64,000 nt of DNA from Fictibacillus enclensis (GTDB lineage: Bacteria; Bacillota; Bacilli; Bacillales; Fictibacillaceae): the NCBI RefSeq assembly GCF_001457035.1, contig NZ_KQ758617.1, positions 1,922,001 to 1,986,000 on the forward strand, given 5' to 3'. This document shows positions 1-8,670 of the stretch, one piece after another. Both the position numbers and the translations under genes were made by a program. Positions within the stretch are counted from its first letter, which is position 1; every line of letters starts with the position of its first letter. Below the pieces are notes generated by a model. It saw nothing but the letters and a program-made list of their open reading frames with translations. It was not told the DNA's origin and did not search any database.

Positions 1-10
1 CTTTTTACAT

Positions 11-38
11 TTGTAGGGTCTACTTTTAGTATTATAGA
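11..38 (+). promoter_or_regulatory. possible sigma-A promoter upstream of yqfQ
   Basis: TTGTAG (11-16) and TATAGA (33-38) are separated by 16 bases. Both hexamers depart from consensus, so this is only a candidate for the promoter of yqfQ, whose start codon is about 125 bases downstream. The rest of 1-164 shows no gene. Confidence 0.3.
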
Positions 39-164
39 GGAAGTCTTTGAATTTAGCCATGTAGAATAGGAAATCCGCCTAATAGCATGACATCCGCACA
101 CCTCCTGGCCATCCATTTCATATCTTTAAGGGAAGGGTATTTTTTTGAAGGGAGGGTCAAAACC

Positions 165-851
165 ATGTATCCATTTCCCCCTAGAGGTCCTCAGGGAGGA
201 CGTACGCCTCATGCCAACGTGCCGCCCGGACAACGATTCGCTCCTCCAGGCGGCATGCGGTCCCTGCCAGGCCTGGGCGGTGCGGCAAGATCACCATTGA
301 ACATGCTGACGATGGTGGAAAACGTCCAGAAAATGTTGCAAGTGGCTGAAACTATGGGCCCGATGGTTAAACAGTACGGACCAATGGTTAAAAATCTGCC
401 AGACATGATGAAATCGCTTAAGGAATTCAGAGATAATACCAATAAAGCCTTTAAAGAAAAAAAGGAAGCAAGAGAAGAAGCCAAAGTCCAAAAAGCAAAC
501 ACAGTCCAAGTTCAGGCAGAAGCACCAACCAAAAAGAAAGAAAGACCTGCTGCAAAAACCAAAAAGACACCAAAGGTTCAGCAAAAACGCCAGTCCAAAC
601 CACCTGTTAAAATCGAAGTAAACAGTGAATGGCTGGATGAAAGCAGTTTTCCTTATGATTTGCCTGTAAATGGAGAGAGCTCAAGCTTTCCGTATGACAT
701 CCCCGAAGGAACACCAGAAGATGCAAAAATTATGATCGGTCCTGCCGCTGCCCCAGCTGCCCCAAAGGTAAAGAACATCCAGGCACCACCAAAAGCTCTA
801 AAAAAAGGGCCGGTCAAAAAGCTGCAGCCTGCACCAAAACTGTTTATCTAG
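165..851 (+). CDS. yqfQ: YqfQ/VrrA family protein
   Basis: The protein has 228 residues of unknown biochemical function. It is recognised as the VrrA/YqfQ family from its Pro/Gly/Arg-rich N-terminus (about residues 1-45), a central helical stretch of hydrophobic and Met residues (about 45-95), a Lys/Glu/Ala-rich charged segment (about 100-150), and a low-complexity Pro/Ala/Lys tail. Start chosen at ATG 165 because a strong GGAGGG ribosome binding site ends 8 bases before it; an upstream ATG at 87 has no such site. It lies next to ispH on the same strand, as in B. subtilis. Much of the protein looks disordered; a spore or surface role has been suggested for the family, but nothing here proves one. 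Confidence 0.85.
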   Translation: MYPFPPRGPQGGRTPHANVPPGQRFAPPGGMRSLPGLGGAARSPLNMLTMVENVQKMLQVAETMGPMVKQYGPMVKNLPDMMKSLKEFRDNTNKAFKEKKEAREEAKVQKANTVQVQAEAPTKKKERPAAKTKKTPKVQQKRQSKPPVKIEVNSEWLDESSFPYDLPVNGESSSFPYDIPEGTPEDAKIMIGPAAAPAAPKVKNIQAPPKALKKGPVKKLQPAPKLFI

Positions 852-974
852 CGGTGCAGGGTCCCTTCATTGTTTTCTGATACACTCTCCTTTATAATGG
901 TATAAGGTGTTCAGACCGTCTTCGTGACGGATTCTGCATATCCTACTTTTACGTTGTATAAGGGAGAGATGTAC

Positions 975-1916
975 ATGAAGGTAGTAAGAATATCTCCTCG
1001 AGGTTATTGCTATGGCGTAGTCGATGCCATGGTATTAGCAAGACAGGCGGCTAAAGACCCATCATTGCCCCGTCCTATCTATATTCTGGGCATGATTGTT
1101 CATAATAAACATGTAACTGACGCTTTTGAAGAAGAGGGAATTATTACATTGGACGGCAAAAGCCGTCTCGATATTATCCGAAACATTGAATCCGGCACAG
1201 TGATTTACACCGCCCATGGTGTATCACCTGAAGTGCGGCGCCTCGCCCATGAAAAAGGGCTGATGGAAATAGACGCCACCTGCCCTGATGTAACCAAAAC
1301 CCACGATTTGATCCGTGAAAAGGAACAAGATGGGTATGAAGTGATCTACATTGGAAAGAAGGGTCACCCTGAACCCGAAGGAGCCATCGGTATTGCGCCC
1401 CGGGCTGTTCACCTTATCGAGAATGTGCAGGATATTCAAAACTTGCAAATCGATAACAAAAAGATCCTGATCACTAACCAAACAACAATGAGTCAGTGGG
1501 ATGTAGCCGAAATTATCAAACAGCTGCTTGTAAAATATCCTGAAGCCGAGGTTCACAAAGAAATTTGCCTGGCGACTCAAGTCCGTCAGGAGGCAGTTGC
1601 CGAACAGGCTAAGGAATGTGACCTCGTTCTAGTAGTTGGAGACCCAAAAAGCAACAATTCCAACCGTCTGGCACAGGTTTCGCAGGAAATTGCAGGAACA
1701 CAGGCATACCGGATTGCAGATGTGACTGAAATTGAACTGGATTGGCTAAAAGGTGTGAAGACACTCGGTGTTACTTCAGGAGCCTCCACCCCAACCCCGA
1801 TTACAAAGGAAGTCATCTCTTTCCTCGAACAATATGATGAAATGGATCCTTCAACATGGGAAAAAGAACGAAAAGTAAGTTTGGCCAAAATATTGCCAAA
1901 AGTAAAAGCAAAATAA
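975..1916 (+). CDS. ispH: 4-hydroxy-3-methylbut-2-enyl diphosphate reductase
   Basis: Last enzyme of the non-mevalonate (MEP) pathway, which reduces HMBPP to isopentenyl and dimethylallyl diphosphate using a [4Fe-4S] cluster in the cytoplasm. The 313 residues show the three cluster cysteines Cys12 (GYCYG), Cys103 (DATCPD) and Cys198 (EICLATQ). They also show the conserved His43, His81 and His131 and the NQTT substrate-binding stretch near 168-171. ATG 975 is preferred over ATG 969 because AGGGAG at 961-966 is then well spaced, and the protein begins like B. subtilis IspH (314 residues). It is convergent with yqfO, with a shared terminator between them. Confidence 0.97.
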   Translation: MKVVRISPRGYCYGVVDAMVLARQAAKDPSLPRPIYILGMIVHNKHVTDAFEEEGIITLDGKSRLDIIRNIESGTVIYTAHGVSPEVRRLAHEKGLMEIDATCPDVTKTHDLIREKEQDGYEVIYIGKKGHPEPEGAIGIAPRAVHLIENVQDIQNLQIDNKKILITNQTTMSQWDVAEIIKQLLVKYPEAEVHKEICLATQVRQEAVAEQAKECDLVLVVGDPKSNNSNRLAQVSQEIAGTQAYRIADVTEIELDWLKGVKTLGVTSGASTPTPITKEVISFLEQYDEMDPSTWEKERKVSLAKILPKVKAK

Positions 1917-1955
1917 AAAAAGTCTGGTTCAAGATATTTGAACCAGGCTTTTTTT
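1917..1955 (+). terminator. bidirectional terminator between ispH and yqfO
   Basis: An inverted repeat (AGTCTGGTTCAA and TTGAACCAGGCTT) is flanked by A and T runs on both sides. It can end transcription of ispH and of the convergent trmK-yqfO pair. Confidence 0.9.
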
Positions 1956-3075
1956 AGAAAAAGAGAAAAGGATCGGTATGAACTTCGGAAGAAACGACTC
2001 CGGTTGAGTATCCCTTTTTTTCCAAACTTGCCGTGAGATACTCCCGAAGCCCTTTCTTCATGATTTTCTCTACATTATGTCCTGGATCCACAATCGAAAG
2101 GCCCGCCGCTTGAGCATCATGTGCATTGTGATAGTACATATCACCGGTTACAAGAACATCTGCACCTTTCATAATCGCGGAAGAAATAAATTTATTTCCA
2201 TCCCCTCCAACAACTGCAACCTTTTGTACCTTTTTATTGTTCCCTTTCACCGCGCGCAGCGAACGAACATCCAGCGTTTTTTTCACATGGGCAATAAACG
2301 CTTCAAACTCCATTGGTTCTTTCAGCATTCCGATTTTGCCAATCCCGAGAGCTTGTCCTTCGTTTTTCAGTTCGTACACATCGTAAGCCACTTCTTCATA
2401 AGGATGAGCCTGAACCATAGCTGCCACCACCTGATTCATTCGTTCTTCCTGAACAACCGTTTCGATTTTAAGCTCGCTGACCGCCTCTAGCTGGCCTTTT
2501 GTTCCAATGAAAGGATCAGTTCCTTCTAGCGGCTTAAACGTGCCTTCGCCGGATGTGTTAAAGGTACAATGGCTGTAATTTCCGATATGTCCCGCTCCTG
2601 CAGCAGCCATCGCATCTCTCACTTTTATGCTGTGCTGCTCTGGAACATAAACAGCCAGTTTGTACAGCCGCTTCTTAACCGTGGTTTTAAGCACTTCTGT
2701 GTTTTGAAGCTCCATCGCATTTGCCAGCCAGTCATTCACTCCACCCTTAGCAATATCAAGGTTCGTATGTGCCGCGTAAACAGCAATATCATGCTTAATC
2801 AGCTTCTCAATCATCCTTCCCTGCGAAGTGGATAGATCGACTTTCTTTAAGGGACGGTAAATCATTGGATGGTGGGCAATGATGAGCTGTACTTCTGATT
2901 CAATAGCTTCATCCACCACCTCCTCCAATACATCCAGTGCAATCATTACCTTTTTGACCGGTTGGTTAAGGTTTCCCACCTGCAATCCAATCGGATCCCC
3001 TTCTTCTGCCAGTTGTTTGGGTGCGAGGACATGCAAATCTGAAATGATCGTTTGTCCGTTTGCATATTTACTCAT
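1954..3075 (-). CDS. yqfO: NIF3/DUF34 family metal-binding protein YqfO
   Basis: This 373-residue protein is the same length as B. subtilis YqfO. It belongs to the NIF3-like (DUF34) family, often annotated GTP cyclohydrolase I type 2, although the true substrate is unsettled. Metal ligands are visible: the His68-His69 pair in IAHHP, His103 with Asp107 in AAHTNLD, and a C-terminal segment with several His residues after GDMYY. The middle third (about 130-230) is the inserted PII/CutA-like domain typical of Bacillus members. The start codon overlaps the stop of trmK in an ATGA arrangement, so the two are translationally coupled. Confidence 0.93.
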   Translation of the reverse strand: MSKYANGQTIISDLHVLAPKQLAEEGDPIGLQVGNLNQPVKKVMIALDVLEEVVDEAIESEVQLIIAHHPMIYRPLKKVDLSTSQGRMIEKLIKHDIAVYAAHTNLDIAKGGVNDWLANAMELQNTEVLKTTVKKRLYKLAVYVPEQHSIKVRDAMAAAGAGHIGNYSHCTFNTSGEGTFKPLEGTDPFIGTKGQLEAVSELKIETVVQEERMNQVVAAMVQAHPYEEVAYDVYELKNEGQALGIGKIGMLKEPMEFEAFIAHVKKTLDVRSLRAVKGNNKKVQKVAVVGGDGNKFISSAIMKGADVLVTGDMYYHNAHDAQAAGLSIVDPGHNVEKIMKKGLREYLTASLEKKGYSTGVVSSEVHTDPFLFF

Positions 3076-3788
3076 AGACTTAACTCCTCCTTCACCGAAT
3101 CAATGCGCTTTTGCAGACTTGCTTTTCTTTCGGCCAGATCAGGGGATTCACTTCGTTCCATCTGCTGCAGAATCTTTTCCCACTGACGAAGCTCGCCTTT
3201 CCACTTTTCAACAAATGCCTCGTTTTTCTCTTTCATGAGGAATGGACCAAGAAGCAATTCCAGCTCTTCTTTTTCGCTATAAGGCTGCTGTTCTTTTTTG
3301 TCCCAGTCCCAATCAGCCACAAGTACTTCGTATATTTTACCGTCCTCTTTAATAATTTCTTCATGCACAAGGATCCAGTTTTCTTTCATGAGCCATTTTC
3401 TTACAGTATCTGCGCCAACATTGGGCTGCAGCACGAGCCTTTTTACACCTTCAATTTTCGTTTTTCCCTTTTCCAGAATACTCGAAATTAATTGGCCGCC
3501 CATTCCGCAAATGGTGATCACATCTGCCTCGTTTGGTGAGAGGATGTCCAAACCGTCTCCCTTGCGCACTGATATTTTGTTTTGAAGGTTGGCCGCCTGA
3601 ACTTCGTGGAGAGCGGATTGATAGGGGCCTTCATTAACTTCACCAGCAATCGCATAGACCACCTGATGTTCAAGGATTAAATAACACGGAAGATAGGCAT
3701 GGTCAGAACCGATATCCGCCATCACTGCCTCCCTGTGTATATGGGCTGCCACCGTTCTCAGCCTGAGGGAAAGGTTATCTCGTTTCAT
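3072..3788 (-). CDS. trmK: tRNA (adenine(22)-N(1))-methyltransferase
   Basis: SAM-dependent enzyme that methylates N1 of A22 in tRNAs of Gram-positive bacteria. The 238 residues contain the SAM-binding loop MADIGSDHAYLP near residues 22-33, the GMGG stretch of motif IV, and a C-terminal helical (coiled-coil) domain rich in Glu and Lys (about 170-238). ATG 3788 is preferred: AGGTGG lies 5 bases upstream, whereas a GTG at 3797 overlaps that site. It is coupled to yqfO by a 4-base overlap, as in B. subtilis. Confidence 0.93.
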   Translation of the reverse strand: MKRDNLSLRLRTVAAHIHREAVMADIGSDHAYLPCYLILEHQVVYAIAGEVNEGPYQSALHEVQAANLQNKISVRKGDGLDILSPNEADVITICGMGGQLISSILEKGKTKIEGVKRLVLQPNVGADTVRKWLMKENWILVHEEIIKEDGKIYEVLVADWDWDKKEQQPYSEKEELELLLGPFLMKEKNEAFVEKWKGELRQWEKILQQMERSESPDLAERKASLQKRIDSVKEELSL

Positions 3789-3839
3789 TAATTCCACCTG
3801 CTTTTATTTTCATAGTTCTTATTATGAACAACTCGTGCT

Positions 3840-3900
3840 AAAAAAACAAAAAGCTGGCTCTTCACAACACATCACCTGTGTCGTCCGGAGTCAGCTTTTC
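3840..3900 (-). terminator. cccA terminator
   Basis: The arms AAAAGCTGgCTC (3849-3860) and GAGTCAGCTTTT-like (3888-3899) form a hairpin; on the minus strand it is followed by a T run. It separates cccA from trmK-yqfO. Confidence 0.8.
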
Positions 3901-3902
3901 TA

Positions 3903-4247
3903 TTACTTTTTCTTTGAAAGCCATTGAGCGATAATTTGTTGCTCTTCACCTTTTACAACACCCGCCGGCATTCCGCCTGATTTACCATTTTTAAGAATGT
4001 TGGTAATCTGCTCTTTTGAATACTTGCCTCCAACCTTTTGAAGATTCGGTCCAACCGCGCCTTCAAGGTTTTGTCCATGGCAGGAAGAACAGTTTTGTTT
4101 AAAAATCGCTGCCGGATCCAGTGCTGCCTGTTCTTTTTCTTTTTTCGCTTGTTCCTGATTATGTATTCCCCAAAACGACATGCCAATAACGAGAATAATA
4201 CCAATCACTGCAGTGAATATAAAAGGAATAAGCGGATTTCGTTTCAT
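3903..4247 (-). CDS. cccA: membrane-anchored cytochrome c-550
   Basis: Small electron-transfer protein with one covalently bound heme c, on the outer face of the membrane. Its 114 residues comprise one N-terminal membrane anchor (about 6-27), a Lys/Glu/Gln-rich linker, and a class I cytochrome c domain. The heme site CSSCH is at 53-57 and the probable distal ligand Met93 lies in GGMPAG. Start chosen at ATG 4247, preceded by a full AAGGAGG site; the upstream in-frame extension lacks one. B. subtilis CccA (120 residues) sits at the same place between sigA and trmK. Confidence 0.95.
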   Translation of the reverse strand: MKRNPLIPFIFTAVIGIILVIGMSFWGIHNQEQAKKEKEQAALDPAAIFKQNCSSCHGQNLEGAVGPNLQKVGGKYSKEQITNILKNGKSGGMPAGVVKGEEQQIIAQWLSKKK

Positions 4248-4444
4248 GATTTTTCCTCCTTCGTCTGTTATACAATTGGTGTACATTCTGCCTGCTTATG
4301 TAAGTGCTAACAATCCATATCCTATTTTACTTGAAAATAGAGTTGAAGGAAAGAAAAAGTTAAACTTTTGCTAGTTTTATCAATCTTACACAAGTATCGG
4401 TACAACACTTTACTTTCGGGCCTGCCTCTTGGACTTGATGAGAA

Positions 4445-4470
4445 AAAACCGTCCGCTGGGCGGACGATTT
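4445..4470 (-). terminator. terminator of the acyl-CoA operon
   Basis: CGTCCGC and GCGGACG arms with a TGG/CCA loop are followed on the minus strand by a run of six T. It touches the stop codon of the acyl-CoA ligase gene. Confidence 0.85.
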
Positions 4471-6095
4471 TACCTTACCAGGCCTTCTTTTACGTTCATC
4501 AGTCGTTGTGCCTCTTCACGGAGTTTATACTTTTGAATTTTACCTGAAGCGGTCATGGGATATTCTTTCATAATGAAAATATGCTCCGGGATCTTAAATT
4601 TGGATATTTTCCCTTGGCAATAATCCACCAATTCTTCCTTGGTCAGCTGTTCCCCTTCCTTCAGCTGCACACAGGCCGCTACTTTTTCACCATATTTCTC
4701 ATCGGGAATCCCAATCACCTGAATATCGAGAATCGATGGATGGGAGTATAAGAATTCTTCCACCTCACGCGGATAAATATTTTCTCCACCGCGTATGATC
4801 ATATCCTTTAAACGTCCGGTGATTGCCACATAGCCATCATTGTCTATAACAGCCAGGTCGCCCGTATGCAGCCAGCCTTCAGAGTCAATAGCATTAGCTG
4901 TCGCTTCAGGCATCTTATAGTAACCTTTCATCACATGATACCCTCTCGTACAAAGCTCTCCCTGCATTCCCGCTTTCAAAAGATCTCCTGTAACAGGGTC
5001 GATCACCTTCACTTCAACCCCGGAATGCGGCTTTCCTACGGTTTCCACCCGTTTTTCAATGGGATCATCAGGAACTGTCTGTGTAAACACAGGAGAGGTT
5101 TCCGTCTGACCATAGGCAATGGTGATTTCTGACATCCCCATTTTGTTGATAACACTTTTCATCACTTCAATTGGACAGGTAGATCCCGCCATCACACCCG
5201 TTCTTAGCGAGCTAAGGTCATAGCGTTCAAAGTTCTCGTGGTTTAGCTCGGCAATAAACATGGTTGGAACACCATGAAGAGCCGTACATTTTTCTTTTTC
5301 AACCGTATCCAGCACTTCTTTCGGGTTGAACTGGACGACAGGCACCATGGTGGCGCCTGCCGAAACAGCTGTGAGCGTTCCTATGACACATCCAAAGCAA
5401 TGAAAAAATGGAACTGGGATGCAAAGTCGGTCCTCACTAGTGAGTTTCATTGATGCAGCCAGCCGGTGGGCATTGCCCATTATGTTGTTATGCGTCAACA
5501 TAACGCCTTTGGGAAAACCTGTCGTCCCTGACGTATATTGCATGTTGATGACATCATCCGGGTGCAGGCTTTCCTCTCTTTGGGCAAGATCATCATCCCA
5601 AACGGCTTCGCCAGCGTCCAGCATTTCTTCCCAGGTCAACATGTTGTCATGTGCTTCATTGCCCATAAATATCAGCTTTTCAAGAAATGGGAATTCTTCT
5701 TTTTTCGCCTGAATGGTTTGTGCCATTTGTACATAGGATGTATCTTTAAATCCTTCGATTAAAAAAAGGGCTTTGGCATCCGACTGTTTGAGCAGATACT
5801 CGAGCTCGTTTTGCTGATAACTTGTATTTACCGTTACAAGGACAGCACCAGCTCGTGCAGACCCAAATTGAAGCAAAATCCACTCCGGAACATTGGTCGC
5901 CCAGACTGCAATATGGTCCCCTTTCCTGACCCCGAGGGCCATTAAGCCTTTTGCCACTTTTTCGGTTAACTCATAAAACTCCTGATATGAATAACGAATT
6001 CCGAGCGTGCTGTAAACAACGGCTTCATGTGAGGCCAGAGCATGTGCCTGCCCTTCAAGGTATTTGCCAATTGTCAAAGAACCATTCACAGCCAT
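4470..6095 (-). CDS. AMP-forming acyl-CoA ligase (fatty-acid activation)
   Basis: An ANL-superfamily enzyme that activates a carboxylic acid with ATP and joins it to coenzyme A. The 541 residues show the AMP-binding P-loop YTSGTTGFPKGV (187-198), the aromatic FFHCFG motif, the TGDL and GRLKD hinge motifs, and the C-terminal catalytic lysine in ASGKIQK (about 519). It resembles the YngI/FadD group, but chain-length preference cannot be read from sequence. It follows an acyl-CoA dehydrogenase by 21 bases, so the pair probably performs the first two steps of fatty or branched-acid breakdown. B. subtilis has no such pair between cccA and sigA. Confidence 0.9.
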   Translation of the reverse strand: MAVNGSLTIGKYLEGQAHALASHEAVVYSTLGIRYSYQEFYELTEKVAKGLMALGVRKGDHIAVWATNVPEWILLQFGSARAGAVLVTVNTSYQQNELEYLLKQSDAKALFLIEGFKDTSYVQMAQTIQAKKEEFPFLEKLIFMGNEAHDNMLTWEEMLDAGEAVWDDDLAQREESLHPDDVINMQYTSGTTGFPKGVMLTHNNIMGNAHRLAASMKLTSEDRLCIPVPFFHCFGCVIGTLTAVSAGATMVPVVQFNPKEVLDTVEKEKCTALHGVPTMFIAELNHENFERYDLSSLRTGVMAGSTCPIEVMKSVINKMGMSEITIAYGQTETSPVFTQTVPDDPIEKRVETVGKPHSGVEVKVIDPVTGDLLKAGMQGELCTRGYHVMKGYYKMPEATANAIDSEGWLHTGDLAVIDNDGYVAITGRLKDMIIRGGENIYPREVEEFLYSHPSILDIQVIGIPDEKYGEKVAACVQLKEGEQLTKEELVDYCQGKISKFKIPEHIFIMKEYPMTASGKIQKYKLREEAQRLMNVKEGLVR

Positions 6096-6116
6096 AGTTC
6101 ACCCCTTCTACTGGAT

Positions 6117-7256
6117 TTAACAGCCAATTTCTCTTGCGATAACCATACGTTGGATCTCCGATGTGCCTTCACCGATTTCTGTCAGTTTGGCATCCCTGAA
6201 ATATCGTTCTACGTGATAATCTCTCATATAGCCATAGCCGCCATGAATCTGTACGGACTCGGAACAGATTTGCATGCAAATCTCTGATGCATATAGTTTC
6301 GCCATAGCCGCTTCTTTTGAAAATCTCTTACCCTGGTCCTTCAGCCATCCTGCCTTATAGACCATGTTTCGTGCCAGTTCAATCTTCATGGCCATATCCG
6401 CAAGTTTGAACTGAATCGCCTGAAACTTCGAAAGAGAGGAACCGAATTGCTTCCTTTCCTTTGAATATGCAAGCGCTTTATCGTAGGCTGCCTGGGCAAT
6501 GCCTACAGCCATCGCTCCGATGCCGATCCTTCCCCCGTCCAGGGTAATCAAAAATTGCTTAAAGCCATCTCCACGTTTTCCAAGCAGATTTTCCTCCGGC
6601 ACGTTGACACCGTCGAGAATCAATTCAGTTGTATTGGAAGAATGAAGCCCCATTTTTTCATAGTTATCAATAACCTTAAAACCTTCTGCATCCGTTGGAA
6701 CAATAATAGCGCTGATTTCTTTTTTGCCGTTACTCTTTCCAGTAACCGCCGTGAGCGCCAGGTGCTTTGCATAACTCGCGTTTGTAATATAGCACTTGCT
6801 TCCGTTGATGGTCCATTGACCATCTTGATTGATCGCTGTTGTCTGTGTACCCCCTGCATCTGAGCCAGCGTTCGGTTCGGTTAGTCCAAAAGCACCCATC
6901 GATTCACCTGTACAGATCGGCACAAGGTATTTTTGTTTTTGTTCTTCTGTTCCAAACATATAAAGAGGAGCGCCACCCAGTGATACATGCGCAGAATAGG
7001 TAATGCCTGCAGAACCACAGGCTCTGCTGAGCTCTTCTACGGCGATAGCAAACGATATGGTGTCGGCTCCTCCACCTCCGTATTCTTCCGGAAATGGAAG
7101 ACCCATGATTCCAAGCTTCGCGAGCTTTTTAAAAATTTCCAGAGGAAACCTTTTTTCTTTGTCGCGTTGTTCGGCACCCGGAGCCACCTCTTCGTCCGCA
7201 AATTCCTTCATCATTTTTTGAATCATTGCCTGTTCATCTGTTAATGCGTAATTCAT
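6117..7256 (-). CDS. acyl-CoA dehydrogenase
   Basis: FAD enzyme that introduces the alpha-beta double bond into acyl-CoA and passes electrons to ETF. All domains are present in 379 residues: an N-terminal helical domain, a middle beta domain with [12 protein letters not shown] and ITNA, and a C-terminal helical domain with [10 protein letters not shown]. The predicted catalytic Glu363 lies in IGEGTSE, the position used by short/medium-chain enzymes. A GGTGG ribosome binding site precedes ATG 7256. It is the first gene of the operon and is followed by the acyl-CoA ligase. Short or branched chain specificity is likely but not proven. Confidence 0.93.
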   Translation of the reverse strand: MNYALTDEQAMIQKMMKEFADEEVAPGAEQRDKEKRFPLEIFKKLAKLGIMGLPFPEEYGGGGADTISFAIAVEELSRACGSAGITYSAHVSLGGAPLYMFGTEEQKQKYLVPICTGESMGAFGLTEPNAGSDAGGTQTTAINQDGQWTINGSKCYITNASYAKHLALTAVTGKSNGKKEISAIIVPTDAEGFKVIDNYEKMGLHSSNTTELILDGVNVPEENLLGKRGDGFKQFLITLDGGRIGIGAMAVGIAQAAYDKALAYSKERKQFGSSLSKFQAIQFKLADMAMKIELARNMVYKAGWLKDQGKRFSKEAAMAKLYASEICMQICSESVQIHGGYGYMRDYHVERYFRDAKLTEIGEGTSEIQRMVIAREIGC

Positions 7257-7291
7257 GGCAGACCCACCTTTTGTGTAATTTCACCATTGTG

Positions 7292-7305
7292 TGTAATCGC
7301 TTTCA
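7292..7305 (-). promoter_or_regulatory. catabolite responsive element (cre) for CcpA
   Basis: The minus strand reads TGAAAGCGATTACA, which fits the cre consensus TGWNANCGNTNWCA at every fixed position. It overlaps the expected transcription start of the acyl-CoA operon, a position where CcpA normally represses. The identical 14-mer recurs at 60545-60558. Confidence 0.78.
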
Positions 7306-7310
7306 AGTTT

Positions 7311-7340
7311 ATTATAGATATAAAGGCAGAATTTTTACAA
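7311..7340 (-). promoter_or_regulatory. sigma-A promoter of the acyl-CoA operon
   Basis: On the minus strand TTGTAA (7340-7335) and a perfect TATAAT (7316-7311) are separated by 18 bases. The start point would be near 7304, inside the cre site. Confidence 0.75.
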
Positions 7341-7472
7341 CATTAACATTTTCGATTTCTTTCTTTTTTTACCTCTTATTGGAAGTCTGTATTTCTCAAA
7401 GGCATTTGCATTCCGTTCTCAGAATCAGTAAAATACATATTAATAAATGGTAAATTTGGAAATCACATCAAC

Positions 7473-7500
7473 AAAAAAGCCTGCCCTAAGGCAGACTTGA
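7473..7500 (-). terminator. sigA operon terminator
   Basis: The minus strand reads AAGtCTGCC, a short loop, GGCAGgCTT and a run of six T, 12 bases after the sigA stop codon. Confidence 0.88.
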
Positions 7501-7512
7501 TCATTCACTATT

Positions 7513-8637
7513 CTATTCCAAGAAGTCCTTGAGTCTTTTGCTTCGGCTTGGGTGACGAAGTTTACGAAGAGCTTTTGCTTCGATTTGGCGGATCCGTTCA
7601 CGTGTAACACCGAACACTTTGCCGACTTCCTCGAGCGTTCTTGTACGCCCGTCATCCAGGCCGAATCGTAAGCGAAGCACGTTCTCTTCCCTGTCAGTAA
7701 GGGTATCAAGAACGTCTTCCAGCTGTTCCTTTAAGAGCTCATAAGCGGCTGCCTCTGAAGGAGCAAGAGCATCCTGGTCTTCAATAAAATCACCAAGATG
7801 GGAATCATCCTCTTCCCCGATCGGTGTTTCCAGAGATACAGGTTCTTGAGCTATTTTCAAGATCTCACGCACCTTGTCAGGTGTAAGTTCCATTTCTGCT
7901 CCAATTTCTTCCGGAGTTGGTTCACGGCCCAAATCCTGAAGAAGCTGCCGCTGGACACGGATCAGTTTATTGATGGTTTCAACCATGTGAACAGGAATTC
8001 GGATGGTTCTTGCCTGGTCCGCTATCGCACGGGTAATCGCCTGTCTGATCCACCATGTGGCATAAGTACTGAACTTATATCCTTTACGGTAATCAAATTT
8101 TTCAACGGCTTTGATCAATCCCATGTTACCTTCTTGAATCAGGTCAAGAAAGAGCATTCCGCGGCCTACGTACCGTTTGGCAATACTGACAACGAGCCTG
8201 AGGTTGGCTTCCGCCAGACGGCGTTTTGCTTCCTCGTCTCCTTCTTCAATTCGCTTTGCAAGAGAAATTTCTTCTTCAGCGGAAAGAAGGTCCACACGGC
8301 CGATCTCTTTCAGGTACATTCTGACGGGGTCATTTATTTTAACACCTGGAGGAACACTCAAGTCATTGAGGTCAAATTCCTCTTCTTCTTTACCGGCTTC
8401 AAATTTTGGCTCTTCCTCATCGCCATCGGTTTCATCGGAAACTTCTACCCCTTGTTCTTCAAGGAAGTTGTAGAACTCATCCATTTGTTCGGAATCCTGG
8501 TCAAAAGGAGCCAGTTTATTTGTGATGACGGTATACGTCAGCACCCCGTTCTTTTTACCTGCTTCAATTAGTTGCTCTTTTACTTGATCGATGGTTAATT
8601 CGCCTTCCGTCTCCTGACGGTTTGGTTTTTCAGCCAT
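7513..8637 (-). CDS. sigA: primary RNA polymerase sigma factor SigA (RpoD)
   Basis: Housekeeping sigma-70 factor that directs RNA polymerase to most vegetative promoters. The 374 residues (B. subtilis 371) have an acidic N-terminal region 1.1, region 1.2 ([11 protein letters not shown]), and region 2 with the -10 recognition stretch ending in [15 protein letters not shown]. Region 3 follows, and region 4.2 has the helix-turn-helix [17 protein letters not shown] that reads the -35 box. Start chosen at ATG 8637, with AGGAGGGG 8 bases upstream; the longer in-frame reading begins inside that site. It follows dnaG by 33 bases. Confidence 0.97.
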   Translation of the reverse strand: MAEKPNRQETEGELTIDQVKEQLIEAGKKNGVLTYTVITNKLAPFDQDSEQMDEFYNFLEEQGVEVSDETDGDEEEPKFEAGKEEEEFDLNDLSVPPGVKINDPVRMYLKEIGRVDLLSAEEEISLAKRIEEGDEEAKRRLAEANLRLVVSIAKRYVGRGMLFLDLIQEGNMGLIKAVEKFDYRKGYKFSTYATWWIRQAITRAIADQARTIRIPVHMVETINKLIRVQRQLLQDLGREPTPEEIGAEMELTPDKVREILKIAQEPVSLETPIGEEDDSHLGDFIEDQDALAPSEAAAYELLKEQLEDVLDTLTDREENVLRLRFGLDDGRTRTLEEVGKVFGVTRERIRQIEAKALRKLRHPSRSKRLKDFLE

Positions 8638-8670
8638 TCGATCCCCTCCTTCCACACTTCACCAAAAAAA

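Noticed and set aside
2077-2490. 137-residue frame antisense to yqfO, and many similar long frames opposite or overlapping known genes
   Set aside because: They are shadows of strongly conserved genes and lack ribosome binding sites and recognisable domains.
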